From the NCBI RefSeq assembly GCF_000737245.1, contig NZ_JPQU01000018.1:1-64000 (forward strand): 64,000 nucleotides of DNA. The letters run 5' to 3'. The notes beneath the pieces are model-generated. The model saw only the letters and a program-made list of their open reading frames with translations. It searched no databases and was not told where the DNA came from. A program made the position numbers and the translations under genes. Origin of the DNA: Pseudomonas syringae (lineage in GTDB: Bacteria; Pseudomonadota; Gammaproteobacteria; Pseudomonadales; Pseudomonadaceae). This document shows positions 10,159 through 19,628 of this stretch, piece by piece. Numbering within the stretch: the first letter of the stretch is position 1; every line of letters begins with the position of its first letter.

Positions 10159-10569
10159 TCACGATGTTTGCTGTTCTACTGCAACGAACCCCGGTACATG
10201 AGCCTTGATCGCGTTGAGCAGTTCTTCCTTGCTAAAAGGCTTGGTCAAAAACTGATCAGAACCCACGATCCGCCCCTTGGCCTTGTCGAACAGGCCGTCC
10301 TTGGACGAAAGCATGATCACCGGTGTCGACTTGAATGCCCGGTTGTTCTTGATCAATGCACAGGTCTGATAGCCATCAAGGCGCGGCATCATGATGTCGA
10401 CGAAGATGATTCGCGGATGGTTGTCGGCGATCTTGGCCAACGCATCGAAGCCGTCAATTGCGGTGATAACTTCACAGCCGACATTTTTCAACAGCGTCTC
10501 GGCCGTGCGGCGAATGGTCTTCGAGTCATCGATAACCATGACTTTCAGTGCTGATGAATGCTGTTCCAT
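10159..10569 (-). CDS. pilG: Twitching motility response regulator PilG
   Basis: 136-residue CheY-like receiver at the head of the Pil-Chp operon; PilG is the output regulator promoting pilus extension and cAMP signalling in P. aeruginosa. Asp14-Asp15, phospho-acceptor Asp58 (IIFVDIMMPRLDG) and Lys110 (FLTKP) are all present. The start MEQHSSALKVMVIDDSK fits the family; an ATG five codons upstream (10584) is possible. The 253 bases to gshB, divergent on the plus strand, must hold both promoters. Confidence 0.95.
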   Translation of the reverse strand: MEQHSSALKVMVIDDSKTIRRTAETLLKNVGCEVITAIDGFDALAKIADNHPRIIFVDIMMPRLDGYQTCALIKNNRAFKSTPVIMLSSKDGLFDKAKGRIVGSDQFLTKPFSKEELLNAIKAHVPGFVAVEQQTS

Positions 10570-10822
10570 AGTCTGCTCTTGCATCGCCGCGGCGTGTTTT
10601 GGCCTGTTCTGCCTGGCACCGGGAGCCTGAACGTGCCGCGAACTCCGGATCTACAGGGGCCAAAGGCCGATTCAGACGCCGAGCCTTTTTAGCACACTCT
10701 CCCCACTCAATCCATAAAGCCGGCCGCGACATGCTTGCCTCTTGACCCCACGCAAGCGGAGCGCCACCCTGACGCCTATTTGAAGGCCGTCGCGGCCGTA
10801 ATCGACCAGAGGATATTTGCCC

Positions 10823-11779
10823 ATGAGCGTTCGCCTAGGGATTGTCATGGACCCGATTGAGCGCATTTCCTATAAAAAGGACAGCTCACTGGCCATGCTG
10901 CTTGCCGCCCAGGAACGTGGCTGGTCGCTGTTCTACATGGAGCAGCAGGATCTGTATCAAAGCGCCGGCCAGGCCCGCGCCCGCATGAAACCGCTGAAAG
11001 TGTTCGCCGATCCGGCCAAATGGTTCGAGCTGGATGCCGAAGTCGACGCAGGTCTGGATGACCTGGACGTGATCCTGATGCGCAAGGATCCGCCGTTCGA
11101 CATGGAATTCGTCTACGCCACTTACCTGCTGGAACAGGCCGAAACCGCTGGCGTGTTGATCGTCAACAAGCCGCAAAGCCTGCGCGACTGCAATGAAAAG
11201 CTGTTCGCCACACTGTTCCCGCAGTTGACCCCGCCGACTCTGGTGAGCCGTCGCTCGGACATCCTGCGTGAATTCGCCGCCGAGCACGGCGATGTAATCC
11301 TCAAGCCGCTGGACGGCATGGGCGGTGCGTCGATCTTCCGTCATCGTGAGGGCGATCCGAACCTCTCCGTCATCCTGGAAACCCTGACAGCACACGGCAC
11401 TCAGCAAATCATGGCGCAAGGTTATCTGCCTGCCATCAAGGACGGCGACAAACGCATCCTGATGGTCGACGGCGAACCTGTACCGTATTGCCTGGCCCGC
11501 ATCCCGGCCGCCGGTGAAACCCGTGGCAACCTGGCTGCTGGCGGTCGCGGTGAAGCGCGTCCATTAACTGATAAAGATCGCTGGATCGCTGAACAGATTG
11601 GCCCGACCTTGCGCGAAAAAGGGTTGATCTTCGTCGGCCTTGATGTGATCGGTGAGCATCTGACTGAAATCAACGTCACCAGCCCGACCTGCATCCGGGA
11701 AATCGACAATGCCTTCGGCACGAACATTGGCGGCATGTTGATGGATGTGATCGAGAAGAAGCTCAGCGCCAGGAAGTAA
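10823..11779 (+). CDS. gshB: Glutathione synthetase
   Basis: 318-residue ATP-grasp ligase that joins gamma-glutamylcysteine and glycine to make glutathione. Visible family features are the N-terminal MSVRLGIVMDPIERISYKKD, the ATP-grasp loop LKPLDGMGGASIFR, and the C-terminal EINVTSPTCIREID. The start is the ATG after AGAGGATATTTGCCC; an in-frame TTG two codons earlier has no better ribosome site. It is divergent from pilG, as in P. aeruginosa. Confidence 0.96.
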   Translation: MSVRLGIVMDPIERISYKKDSSLAMLLAAQERGWSLFYMEQQDLYQSAGQARARMKPLKVFADPAKWFELDAEVDAGLDDLDVILMRKDPPFDMEFVYATYLLEQAETAGVLIVNKPQSLRDCNEKLFATLFPQLTPPTLVSRRSDILREFAAEHGDVILKPLDGMGGASIFRHREGDPNLSVILETLTAHGTQQIMAQGYLPAIKDGDKRILMVDGEPVPYCLARIPAAGETRGNLAAGGRGEARPLTDKDRWIAEQIGPTLREKGLIFVGLDVIGEHLTEINVTSPTCIREIDNAFGTNIGGMLMDVIEKKLSARK

Positions 11780-11783
11780 GGTT

Positions 11784-11875
11784 TGTTGGAGCGAGGCTTG
11801 CCCGCGAAGGCAGTGTGTCGGGCGATGAATATGCCAATCGATTAAACGCCTTCGCGGGCAAGCCTCGCTCCAACA
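11784..11875. repeat. REP/REPIN-like inverted repeat (TGTTGGAGCGAGGC type)
   Basis: Arms TGTTGGAGCGAGGCTTGCCC and GGGCAAGCCTCGCTCCAACA flank about 50 bases between gshB and the tonB-like gene. Its stem could also attenuate gshB transcription. Confidence 0.8.
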
Positions 11876-11925
11876 GAGTTATGATGCACCGCATTTGATG
11901 TACCCCAAGAGACACTAAACCGCTG

Positions 11926-12819
11926 ATGACTGCTGCCGATCTCCCATACGAACTTTCCCCATCAAGGGTGCGCCCGGCTGATCGTCTGGGTTTTACCCTA
12001 TTGATTGCGGCATTGATTCACGTGGCGATTATCCTTGGCGTGGGGTTTACCTACGTCAAACCCGAGCAGATCAGCAAGACGCTTGAAATAACCCTCGCCA
12101 CGTTCAAAAGCGAAACCAAGCCCAAAGAGGCTGACTTTCTCGCTCAGGACAATCAGCAAGGCAGCGGTACGCTGGACAAAGCGGCGATCCCCAAGACCAC
12201 CGAGCTTGCGCCGTTTCAGGACACCAAAATCAACAAGGTCACGCCGCCTCCCGCCGCCAAGCCGGTGGTCAAACAGGAGTCGGCCAAGACCGTCGTCGCC
12301 ACCAAGGCCGCATCGCCGCAAAAAACCGTCGCCAAACGCGAAGAGGTCAAACCTGACCCGACGCCCAAGGCCGCGCCCGAATTTGACAGCTCGCAATTGA
12401 GCAGCGAAATCGCCAGCCTCGAAGCCGAGCTCTCCAACGAACAGCAGCTATACGCCAAACGGCCCAAGATCCACCGCCTCAACGCCGCCTCGACCATGCG
12501 CGACAAGGGCGCCTGGTACAAAGACGACTGGCGCAAGAAGGTCGAACGGGTCGGTAACCTGAATTACCCCGAAGAAGCCCGTCGCCAGCAGATCTATGGC
12601 AATTTGCGTCTAATGGTTTCAATCAATCGCGACGGTTCGCTTTACGAAGTTCTGGTGCTGGAGTCCTCCGGACAGCCGCTCCTTGATCAAGCCGCGCAGC
12701 GAATCGTGCGTCTGGCGGCACCATTTGCGCCGTTCACCGGCGATCTTGCCGACATTGATCGCCTGGAAATCATCCGCACCTGGAAATTCGCCCGGGGCGA
12801 CAAGCTTTCCAGCAACTGA
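11926..12819 (+). CDS. TonB-family energy transducer
   Basis: 297-residue protein with TonB architecture: cytoplasmic N-terminus, one membrane anchor (about residues 21-42, LGFTLLIAALIHVAIILGVG), a long Pro/Lys-rich periplasmic stretch (about 60-150), a helical segment, and a C-terminal TonB-like domain (about 205-297) with NYPEEARRQQIYGNLRLMV and RTWKFARG at the end. No exbB/exbD are adjacent. Its position between gshB and algH equals P. aeruginosa PA0406 (sometimes called tonB3, linked to twitching). That link is by synteny and is not shown by the sequence. Confidence 0.85.
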   Translation: MTAADLPYELSPSRVRPADRLGFTLLIAALIHVAIILGVGFTYVKPEQISKTLEITLATFKSETKPKEADFLAQDNQQGSGTLDKAAIPKTTELAPFQDTKINKVTPPPAAKPVVKQESAKTVVATKAASPQKTVAKREEVKPDPTPKAAPEFDSSQLSSEIASLEAELSNEQQLYAKRPKIHRLNAASTMRDKGAWYKDDWRKKVERVGNLNYPEEARRQQIYGNLRLMVSINRDGSLYEVLVLESSGQPLLDQAAQRIVRLAAPFAPFTGDLADIDRLEIIRTWKFARGDKLSSN

Positions 12820-12895
12820 CGGCTCCTTCACAAACCTGCGGACCTGTCAGAACTGCCAGTTGTCAGGCCCGCCGCGCAGCGCCACACTAGGGCTC

Positions 12896-13465
12896 ATGAA
12901 AAACGTATCTGCGAGTTACCTCAAGCATCAATTCCTGATTGCCATGCCGCACATGGTCGACCCGAACTTTGCGCAGACGCTGACTTACATCGTCGAGCAC
13001 AATGCCAATGGCGCCATGGGTCTGGTGATCAACCGCCCGCAAAGCCTGACCCTGGCTGACGTTCTCGAGCAGTTACGACCGGAACTGCCCGCGCCCGCGC
13101 GCTGCCAGGAAATCGCCATTCACACCGGCGGTCCGGTCCAGACGGATCGCGGTTTTGTGCTGCATCCCAGCGGGCAGATCTTTCAGGCCACCGTCGAACT
13201 GGGCGGCCTGTCGCTTTCGACTTCGCAGGACGTGTTGTTTTCCATCGCAGACGGCTACGGCCCTGATCAAAATGTGATCACCCTCGGCTATGCCGGCTGG
13301 GAGGCGGGTCAATTGGAGGCTGAAATGGCTGCCAATGCCTGGCTGACCTGCCCGTTCGACCCCGCCATTCTGTTTGATGTGGACAGTGACGACCGTCTTG
13401 ATGCCGCCGCCGCGCGCCTGGGCATCAACCTCAACCTGCTGACCAGCCAGGCAGGCCACGCCTGA
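12896..13465 (+). CDS. algH: YqgE/AlgH family protein
   Basis: 189-residue UPF0301 (AlgH/YqgE) protein, the same length as P. aeruginosa AlgH. Features: YLKHQFLIAMPHMVDPNFAQT at the start, EHNANGAMGLVINRP, GGPVQTDRGFVLH, and GYAGWEAGQLEAEM. The biochemical role is unsettled; algH was tied to alginate regulation in P. aeruginosa. An open frame extends upstream to 12683 inside the tonB-like gene, but MKNVSASYLKHQF is the family N-terminus. Its stop overlaps the ruvX start (TGATG), so the two are translationally coupled. Confidence 0.93.
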   Translation: MKNVSASYLKHQFLIAMPHMVDPNFAQTLTYIVEHNANGAMGLVINRPQSLTLADVLEQLRPELPAPARCQEIAIHTGGPVQTDRGFVLHPSGQIFQATVELGGLSLSTSQDVLFSIADGYGPDQNVITLGYAGWEAGQLEAEMAANAWLTCPFDPAILFDVDSDDRLDAAAARLGINLNLLTSQAGHA

Positions 13466-13905
13466 TGGCCGCATTGCGCTTACTGCTCGGTTTTGATTAC
13501 GGCACCAAACAGATCGGCGTCGCGGTCGGCCAAGTGATCACTGGCCAGGCTCGCGAGCTATGCACTCTCAAGGCCACGCAAGGCGTGCCGGACTGGAGCC
13601 AGATCGAAGCCCTGATCCGCGAGTGGAAGCCGGACGCCATCGTGGTCGGCCTGCCATTGAACATGGACGGCACCCCGAGCGAAATGAGCGTCAAGGCCGA
13701 GAAGTTTTCCCGCCGGATCAATGGCCGTTTCAATGTTCCGGTCTATACCCATGACGAGCGCCTGACCACGTTTGAAGCCAAAGGCGAGCGAATGAGCCGT
13801 GGCGGACAAAAGGGCAGCTATAAAGACAACCCGGTGGATGCCATCGCCGCCATGCTGCTGTTGCAAGGCTGGCTGGATGCCAATTCCGAACTCTTCAATG
13901 CCTGA
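13465..13905 (+). CDS. ruvX: Pre-16S rRNA nuclease/Holliday junction resolvase-like RuvX (YqgF)
   Basis: 146-residue RNase H-fold YqgF/RuvX protein, in E. coli the nuclease that matures the 16S rRNA 5' end. The fold's first acidic residue is in LGFDYGTKQIGVAVG; VVGLPLNMDGT, THDERLTTFEA and the final DAIAAMLLLQ supply the rest of the active-site signature. The start overlaps the algH stop by one base. It is followed by a 99-base gap before pyrR and keeps the Pseudomonas order algH-ruvX-pyrR. Confidence 0.93.
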   Translation: MAALRLLLGFDYGTKQIGVAVGQVITGQARELCTLKATQGVPDWSQIEALIREWKPDAIVVGLPLNMDGTPSEMSVKAEKFSRRINGRFNVPVYTHDERLTTFEAKGERMSRGGQKGSYKDNPVDAIAAMLLLQGWLDANSELFNA

Positions 13906-14004
13906 CGTGTTCACCCTTTTCCAGAATCCCGGTTTCAGTCTGAGCCATGCCACAACACGACTCGCCAAGTGGGCCTGGCTCGGGCACTTCAAGGAGCAAC
14001 TTTT

Positions 14005-14526
14005 ATGAGCCTACCCAACCCCGCCGAACTGATCCGTCAGATGGCCACCGACCTGAACGCTCATCTGAGCAAGCGCGGCGTGACCGAGCCGCGGTTTATC
14101 GGCATTCGCACTGGCGGCGTATGGGTGGCGCAGGCGCTGCTTGAAGCCCTTGGCCGCGACACGCCGCTGGGTACGCTGGATGTTTCCTTTTACCGCGATG
14201 ACTTCAGCCAGAACGGTCTGCACCCGCAAGTGCGTCCGTCCGAGCTGCCGTTCGAGATCGAAGGCCAGCACCTGGTATTGATCGATGATGTGTTGATGAG
14301 CGGCCGCACCATCCGCGCCGCCCTCAACGAGCTGTTCGACTACGGCCGCCCCGCCAGCGTGACCCTTGTTTGTCTGCTGGATCTGGACGCTGGCGAGTTA
14401 CCCATCAGCCCGGACATCGTCGGCGCGACCCTGTCGCTGGCCGCCCACGAACGAGTCAAGTTGAGCGGCCCGTCGCCGCTGGCCCTCGAGCTGCAAGACC
14501 TGTCCACCGCTTCCGCCGCCCTCTAA
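14005..14526 (+). CDS. pyrR: Bifunctional pyr operon regulator/uracil phosphoribosyltransferase PyrR
   Basis: 173-residue type I phosphoribosyltransferase-fold protein. The PRPP-binding loop is [18 protein letters not shown] near residues 90-107. In Bacillus PyrR binds pyr mRNA; in Pseudomonas its regulatory role is less clear and it may mainly act as a UPRTase-like enzyme. The start [13 protein letters not shown] follows a strong AAGGAGCAACTTTT ribosome site; the frame opens earlier at 13969 but without such a site. pyrB begins 24 bases after its stop. Confidence 0.92.
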   Translation: MSLPNPAELIRQMATDLNAHLSKRGVTEPRFIGIRTGGVWVAQALLEALGRDTPLGTLDVSFYRDDFSQNGLHPQVRPSELPFEIEGQHLVLIDDVLMSGRTIRAALNELFDYGRPASVTLVCLLDLDAGELPISPDIVGATLSLAAHERVKLSGPSPLALELQDLSTASAAL

Positions 14527-14550
14527 CCGCCCTTGAAAGAGTCCTTTGCG

Positions 14551-15555
14551 ATGACGCCCCTCGACGCCAAGCGCCCGCTGCAGCTCAACCATCAAGGTCA
14601 GCTGCGCCATTTCCTGTCCCTCGATGGCTTGCCACGCGAGCTGCTCACCGAAATCCTCGACACTGCCGACTCCTTTCTGGAAGTCGGCGCCCGGGCGGTG
14701 AAGAAAGTCCCGCTGTTGCGCGGCAAGACCGTGTGTAACGTGTTCTTCGAGAACTCCACGCGCACCCGCACCACCTTTGAACTGGCGGCCCAGCGCCTGT
14801 CGGCGGACGTGATTACCCTCAATGTGTCGACGTCCTCCACCAGCAAGGGCGAGACGCTGTTCGACACCCTGCGCAATCTGGAAGCCATGGCTGCCGACAT
14901 GTTCGTCGTGCGCCACGGAGATTCGGGCGCAGCGCATTTCATTGCCGAGCACGTTTGCCCGGAAGTGGCGATCATCAACGGTGGCGACGGCCGCCACGCG
15001 CACCCGACCCAGGGCATGCTCGACATGCTGACCATTCGCCGTCACAAGGGCGGTTTTGAAAACCTCTCCGTGGCCATCGTCGGCGACATTCTGCACTCGC
15101 GGGTGGCGCGCTCGAACATGATCGCGCTCAAGGCGCTGGGTTGCCCGGACATCCGCGTAATCGGCCCGAAAACCTTGTTGCCGGTGGGTGTTGAACAATA
15201 CGGCGTGAAGGTCTACACCGACCTCAAGGAAGGCCTCAAAGACGTCGATGTAGTGATCATGCTGCGCCTGCAACGTGAACGCATGCAGGGCGGTTTGCTG
15301 CCGAGCGAAGGCGAGTTCTATCGCCTGTTTGGCCTGACCACGGCGCGTCTGGCCGGAGCCAAGCCGCATTGCATCGTCATGCACCCTGGCCCGATCAACC
15401 GTGGCGTGGAAATCGAATCGGCAGTGGCCGACGGCGCGCATTCGGTGATTCTCAATCAGGTGACTTACGGCATCGCCGTACGCATGGCCGTGTTGTCCAT
15501 GGCCATGAGCGGCCAGACCGCGCAACGACAATTCGAACAGGAGAACGCCCAGTGA
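14551..15555 (+). CDS. pyrB: Aspartate carbamoyltransferase catalytic subunit
   Basis: 334-residue ATCase: carbamoyl phosphate plus aspartate to N-carbamoyl aspartate, the committed pyrimidine step. The carbamoyl-phosphate motif STRTRT lies at residues 69-74, and [12 protein letters not shown] near the C-terminus is diagnostic. The N-terminal extension before the fold and the 334-residue length match Pseudomonas PyrB, whose extension binds nucleotide effectors. [13 protein letters not shown] is chosen over an ATG six codons earlier. It overlaps pyrC' by four bases, consistent with assembly of the two polypeptides into one dodecamer. Confidence 0.96.
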   Translation: MTPLDAKRPLQLNHQGQLRHFLSLDGLPRELLTEILDTADSFLEVGARAVKKVPLLRGKTVCNVFFENSTRTRTTFELAAQRLSADVITLNVSTSSTSKGETLFDTLRNLEAMAADMFVVRHGDSGAAHFIAEHVCPEVAIINGGDGRHAHPTQGMLDMLTIRRHKGGFENLSVAIVGDILHSRVARSNMIALKALGCPDIRVIGPKTLLPVGVEQYGVKVYTDLKEGLKDVDVVIMLRLQRERMQGGLLPSEGEFYRLFGLTTARLAGAKPHCIVMHPGPINRGVEIESAVADGAHSVILNQVTYGIAVRMAVLSMAMSGQTAQRQFEQENAQ

Positions 15556-16823
15556 AGCTCAGCATCCTCGGCGCTCGCGTCATCGACCCTAACAGCGGGC
15601 TGGACCAAGTCACCGATCTGCACCTGGAAGCCTGCAAGATTCTCGCAATCGGTGCCGCGCCGGCCGGTTTCGAACCCCTACAAACAATCGACGCCACCGG
15701 CCTGATCGCCGCGCCCGGGCTGGTTGACCTGAACGTCGCCCTGCGCGAACCGGGTTATAGCCGCAAAGGCACGATTGCCAGCGAGACCCGCGCCGCAGCG
15801 GCGGGTGGCGTGACCAGCCTGTGCTGCCCACCGCGCACCAAGCCGATTCTGGACACCTCAGCGGTGGCCGAACTGATCCTCGACCGCGCTCGCGAAGCCG
15901 GGCACAGCAAGGTCTACCCCATAGGCGCGCTGAGCAAGGGCCTGGAAGGCGAGCAACTGGCCGAACTGGTCGCGTTGCGCGATGTGGGCTGCGTCGCCTT
16001 TGGCAACGGTCTGGAGAGCTTCCGCAACACTCGTACCCTGTGTCGGGCGCTGGAATATGCGGCGACCTTCGACCTGACGGTGATTTTCAACTCACAGGAT
16101 CGCGATCTGGCCGAAGGAGGTCTGGCTCACGAAGGCCCGACCGCGAGCTTTCTGGGTTTGGCCGGCATTCCGGAAACCGCTGAAACCGTGGCCCTGGCCC
16201 GGGACCTGCTGCTGGTTGAACAAAGCGGCGTGCGCGCCCACTTCAGCCAGCTGACCAGTGCTCGCGGTGCGGCCTTGATTGCCCAGGCGCAAGCTCGCGG
16301 CCTGAAGGTCACGGCTGATGTAGCGTTGTATCAGTTGATCCTGACCGACGAAGCGTTGATCGACTTCTCCAGCCTGTATCACGTGCAACCGCCGCTGCGC
16401 ACCCGCGCGGACCGCGACGGCCTGCGTGAAGCGGTGAAGTCCGGCGTGATCAGCGCGATTTCCAGCCATCACCAGCCACACGAACGCGACGCCAAGCTGG
16501 CACCGTTTGGCGCGACTGAGCCGGGCATCAGCAGTGTCGAGCTACTGCTGCCACTGGCCATGACGCTGGTGGAAGATGGCCTGCTGGACCTGCCGACCCT
16601 GATCGCTCGCCTGAGCAGCGGCCCGGCAGCGGCATTGCGCCTGCCAGCCGGCCAACTCAGCGCGGGCTCGGCAGCCGATATCGTACTGTTCGACCCGGCG
16701 GCCTCAACCGTGGCGGGCGAGACCTGGCTGTCCAAAGGCGAAAACTGCCCGTTCCTCGGCCATTGCCTGCCCGGCGCGGTGCGTTACACGTTGGTGGATG
16801 GGCGGATTACGCATACGGGCTAA
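15552..16823 (+). CDS. pyrC': Inactive dihydroorotase-like ATCase partner PyrC'
   Basis: 423-residue amidohydrolase-fold protein that starts with GTG overlapping the pyrB stop. The zinc-binding signature Asp-X-His-X-His-X-Arg of active dihydroorotases reads DLNVALR here: Asn61 and Ala63 replace the two histidines while Arg65-Glu-Pro-Gly remains. This is the known Pseudomonas PyrC', a catalytically dead homologue needed for a stable, active ATCase holoenzyme. A true pyrC must lie elsewhere. The C-terminal metal-hydrolase half keeps [13 protein letters not shown]. Confidence 0.94.
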   Translation: MKLSILGARVIDPNSGLDQVTDLHLEACKILAIGAAPAGFEPLQTIDATGLIAAPGLVDLNVALREPGYSRKGTIASETRAAAAGGVTSLCCPPRTKPILDTSAVAELILDRAREAGHSKVYPIGALSKGLEGEQLAELVALRDVGCVAFGNGLESFRNTRTLCRALEYAATFDLTVIFNSQDRDLAEGGLAHEGPTASFLGLAGIPETAETVALARDLLLVEQSGVRAHFSQLTSARGAALIAQAQARGLKVTADVALYQLILTDEALIDFSSLYHVQPPLRTRADRDGLREAVKSGVISAISSHHQPHERDAKLAPFGATEPGISSVELLLPLAMTLVEDGLLDLPTLIARLSSGPAAALRLPAGQLSAGSAADIVLFDPAASTVAGETWLSKGENCPFLGHCLPGAVRYTLVDGRITHTG

Positions 16824-16874
16824 CGGACTCAGATCAACCCTGTGTGGTGCTTGCCCCACACAGATTTGGTGATC

Positions 16875-17004
16875 ACCTGTGGGAGCGACCGGGGTGGCGC
16901 TCCACCTTGCTCGCGAAGAGGCCGGGACATCCCGATATATTTCTGCGGCAGGAATACTGCCTTCGCGAGCAAGGTGGAGCGCCACCCCGGTCGCTCCCAC
17001 AGGT
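16875..17004. repeat. Long REP-like inverted repeat with GGGGTGGCGCTCCACC core
   Basis: Each arm is about 45 bases: CACCTGTGGGAGCGACCGGG..CTCGCGAAG facing CTTCGCGAG..CCGGTCGCTCCCACAGGTA. Each arm also contains an internal hairpin (GGTGGCGCTCCACC). It is longer than the other REPs here; a related arm occurs at 21796. Confidence 0.8.
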
Positions 17005-17046
17005 AGCCGCGCCCGACCTTGAGACATCCAAACCCACAAGGTTGCG

Positions 17047-17466
17047 TTAACCACGCCGTGCATTCTTGATCGAGATCTGGTCGTTCAGCGTCCAGAAGTC
17101 ATACAGCACACCCACCAGAAACAGCCCGCCTGTAAACAAGTAGATGATCCCGGTGATCCATTTCCCCTGATACATGCGGTGCACGCCGAACACCCCCAGA
17201 AACGCCAACAGAATCCACGCGACGCTGAAGTCAGTGGAACCTGCGGTAAAACGCAGGTCTGCTTCGCGATCCATGCTCGGGATCAGAAACAGGTCGATCA
17301 GCCAACCGATGCCAAACAGACCCAGGGTGAAAAACCAGATCGTACCGGTGACCGGCTTGCCGTAATAGAAGCGGTGGGAGCCGGTGAAACCGACAATCCA
17401 CAACAGGTAGCCCAACACTTTGCTGTGGGTGTCCTGACGCTGCGGTTCAACTTGATAGGTGTTCAT
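17047..17466 (-). CDS. TM2 domain-containing membrane protein
   Basis: 139-residue small membrane protein with two TM2-like modules. Module one: YLLWIVGFTGSHRFYYGKPVTGTIWFFTLG then WLIDLFLIP; module two: ILLAFLGVFGVHRMYQGKWITGIIYLFTGG then VLYDFWTLNDQ. Each has two membrane helices around the G-HR-Y-G motif. TM2 proteins are widespread with no fixed bacterial function. The start MNTYQVEPQRQDTH is preferred over an ATG four codons upstream. Stands alone between the pyr genes and an NlpC/P60 gene. Confidence 0.8.
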   Translation of the reverse strand: MNTYQVEPQRQDTHSKVLGYLLWIVGFTGSHRFYYGKPVTGTIWFFTLGLFGIGWLIDLFLIPSMDREADLRFTAGSTDFSVAWILLAFLGVFGVHRMYQGKWITGIIYLFTGGLFLVGVLYDFWTLNDQISIKNARRG

Positions 17467-17716
17467 TTGCGCCCTCATTTAGGTTGATAGAAAAAAATAT
17501 TCGTAAAGATTGTGACTTTCTCGTGTTCATCCGACGTATGGCAGGAACCTCTGGCGCTTATTCCAAACCCTTGTACCACAAGGGATTGCTGCGGTTTTTG
17601 CGAGAGTTTGTCGCGCAAAGTGAAACGATCGCTCCATATTGGATTCGTAAACGGTGATCAGAATCACAGAAAAAGCTGTTATAAAGTTGCGCGCTAACCC
17701 ACAAGAGCCCTGCCGA

Positions 17717-18403
17717 ATGCGTCCATTTTTCAAGTCATGGCTAACCATCTGCCTGCTAATGCCTCTGGCCGCTCATGCCACCAATCGTGAGCAACAACTT
17801 CCCGCGAGCTTCACCGGCTACACCGCGAAAACCCATTCTTCGCCAGCCATCGCGTCCAATCATGTTAACGAGCCTGCGCCTGTCATCTCTCCAAAAGGCC
17901 GCAGCACCCGGGCGAAGATTCAACGCAACGCGCCCATCAAGAATTCGAAAACCGTCGCCAACGCCCAGATCATCGGTGCGCCCAACGCCAAACAGAGCAA
18001 CTCGGTAGTCAGCCGCGCTCTGAAAGCTGTCGGTACACCTTATCGTTGGGGCGGGAGCACCCCAGGTAAAGGCCTGGATTGCAGCGGATTGGTGAAATAT
18101 GCATTTAGCGACGTTAGCGAAGTGAATTTGCCGCGCACCTCCAACGCCATGGCCGAAGGTCACGGGCAGAAAGTGGATCGCAAGGATTTGAAGCCCGGCG
18201 ACCTGCTGTTCTTCAACATCAAAAGCCGCAAGGTCAACCACGTCGCCATTTACCTGGGCAACGACCGCTTCGTCCACGCCCCTCGCCGTGGCAAGGCCGT
18301 GACCGTCGATACGCTGAAAAAACCGTACTGGAACAGCCACTACATGGTGGCTAAACGCGTTTTGCCTAAGCAGAACGCACCGTTGCGGGTTGTTCAGCGT
18401 TAA
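17717..18403 (+). CDS. NlpC/P60 family cell-wall hydrolase
   Basis: 228-residue exported peptidoglycan endopeptidase candidate. A signal peptide covers about residues 1-22 (MRPFFKSWLTICLLMPLAAH), a low-complexity basic linker follows to about 95, and the NlpC/P60 domain fills the C-terminal half with catalytic Cys122 (LDCSGLVKYAF), His175 (VNHVAIYLG) and the third polar site near His187 (FVHAPRRG). The open frame begins at 17654, but MRPFFK gives the clean signal peptide. Likely cleaves stem peptides during wall growth; no partner gene is adjacent. Confidence 0.88.
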   Translation: MRPFFKSWLTICLLMPLAAHATNREQQLPASFTGYTAKTHSSPAIASNHVNEPAPVISPKGRSTRAKIQRNAPIKNSKTVANAQIIGAPNAKQSNSVVSRALKAVGTPYRWGGSTPGKGLDCSGLVKYAFSDVSEVNLPRTSNAMAEGHGQKVDRKDLKPGDLLFFNIKSRKVNHVAIYLGNDRFVHAPRRGKAVTVDTLKKPYWNSHYMVAKRVLPKQNAPLRVVQR

Positions 18404-18422
18404 GCAACGACGCTATAGATCC

Positions 18423-18512
18423 TGTGGGAGCGAATTTATTCGCGAAGGCGTCAGGTCAGCCAACATGTTTATTGCCTGACAAACGCGCTTCGCGAATGAA
18501 TTCGCTCCCACA
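18423..18512. repeat. REP/REPIN-like inverted repeat
   Basis: Arms TGTGGGAGCGAATTTATTCG and CGAATGAATTCGCTCCCACA face each other between two convergent genes (the NlpC/P60 gene and pilT), a typical REP site. Confidence 0.8.
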
Positions 18513-18538
18513 AATTTGCGACGCCGCTGCCCCCCTCC

Positions 18539-19573
18539 TCAGAAATTATCCGGCATCTTGGCCTTCTCACGCGCGGCCTCGCGGGTGATCAAGCCCTTGG
18601 CGACCAGATCCTTCATGCACATGTCCAGCGTCTGCATGCCCAGCGAGCCGCCGGTCTGAATCGCTGAATACATCTGCGCGACCTTGTCCTCGCGGATCAG
18701 GTTACGAATCGCCGCCGTTCCCATCATGATCTCGTGCGCCGCAATACGGCCGCCACCCACCTTCTTGAGCAGCGTCTGGGAAACCACTGCGTGCAGGGAT
18801 TCGGACAGCATCGAGCGAATCATGGCCTTTTCCGCCGCAGGGAATACATCAACGATCCGGTCAATGGTTTTCGCCGCCGAGGTGGTGTGCAACGTGCCGA
18901 AGACCAAGTGGCCGGTTTCCGCGGCGGTCAGCGCCAGGCGAATGGTTTCCAGGTCACGCAGCTCACCCACCAGAATCACATCCGGGTCTTCCCGCAGTGC
19001 CGAGCGCAAGGCTTCGGAAAAGCCCAGTGTGTCGCGGTGCACTTCACGCTGGTTGACCAGACACTTCTTGGACTCGTGAACGAATTCGATCGGGTCTTCG
19101 ATAGTCAGAATGTGATGATGCCGATTGACGTTCAGGTAATCGATCATCGCCGCCAGCGTGGTGGACTTGCCCGAGCCAGTTGGCCCAGTGATCAATACCA
19201 GGCCCCGAGAAGCGTCGGTAATCTTGCGAAACACTTCTCCCATGCCTAATTCTTCAAGGCTAAGGATTTTCGCCGGGATGGTCCGAAACACGGCACCCGC
19301 GCCACGATTCTGGTTGAAAGCATTGACCCGAAAGCGCGCAACCCCTGGCACTTCGAACGAGAAGTCAGTCTCAAGAAGCTCTTCGAAATCCTGACGTTGC
19401 TTGTCGTTCATGATGTCGTAGATCAGTTCCTGTACCGCTTTGGCGTCCAGCGCAGGCAGGTTGATCCGGCGCACATCACCGTCGACACGAATCATCGGCG
19501 GGAGCCCGGCCGAGAGGTGTAAGTCCGATGCGCCTTGCTTGGCACTGAAAGCCAGCAGCTCGGTAATATCCAT
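18539..19573 (-). CDS. pilT: Type IV pilus retraction ATPase PilT
   Basis: 344-residue hexameric secretion ATPase that depolymerises the pilus for retraction. Walker A GPTGSGKST is at residues 130-138 (Lys136); the Asp box, Walker B (REDPDVILVGELRD) and His box (TGHLVFGTLHT) follow, and the AIRNLIREDK C-terminal motif is characteristic of PilT. Length equals P. aeruginosa PilT. Start MDITELLAFS chosen over an upstream ATG four codons earlier. It is divergent from yggS as in Pseudomonas generally, but pilU, its usual neighbour in P. aeruginosa, is not here. Confidence 0.97.
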   Translation of the reverse strand: MDITELLAFSAKQGASDLHLSAGLPPMIRVDGDVRRINLPALDAKAVQELIYDIMNDKQRQDFEELLETDFSFEVPGVARFRVNAFNQNRGAGAVFRTIPAKILSLEELGMGEVFRKITDASRGLVLITGPTGSGKSTTLAAMIDYLNVNRHHHILTIEDPIEFVHESKKCLVNQREVHRDTLGFSEALRSALREDPDVILVGELRDLETIRLALTAAETGHLVFGTLHTTSAAKTIDRIVDVFPAAEKAMIRSMLSESLHAVVSQTLLKKVGGGRIAAHEIMMGTAAIRNLIREDKVAQMYSAIQTGGSLGMQTLDMCMKDLVAKGLITREAAREKAKMPDNF

Positions 19574-19628
19574 ACAGCTCCTCAATCACATAGAATGCCG
19601 CAGACTTTAGCCCTGCTGGCGCAAATCA

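Noticed and set aside
14398..15531. 377-codon minus-strand frame opposite pyrB
   Set aside because: Antisense shadow; histidine-rich translation typical of reversed high-GC coding sequence.
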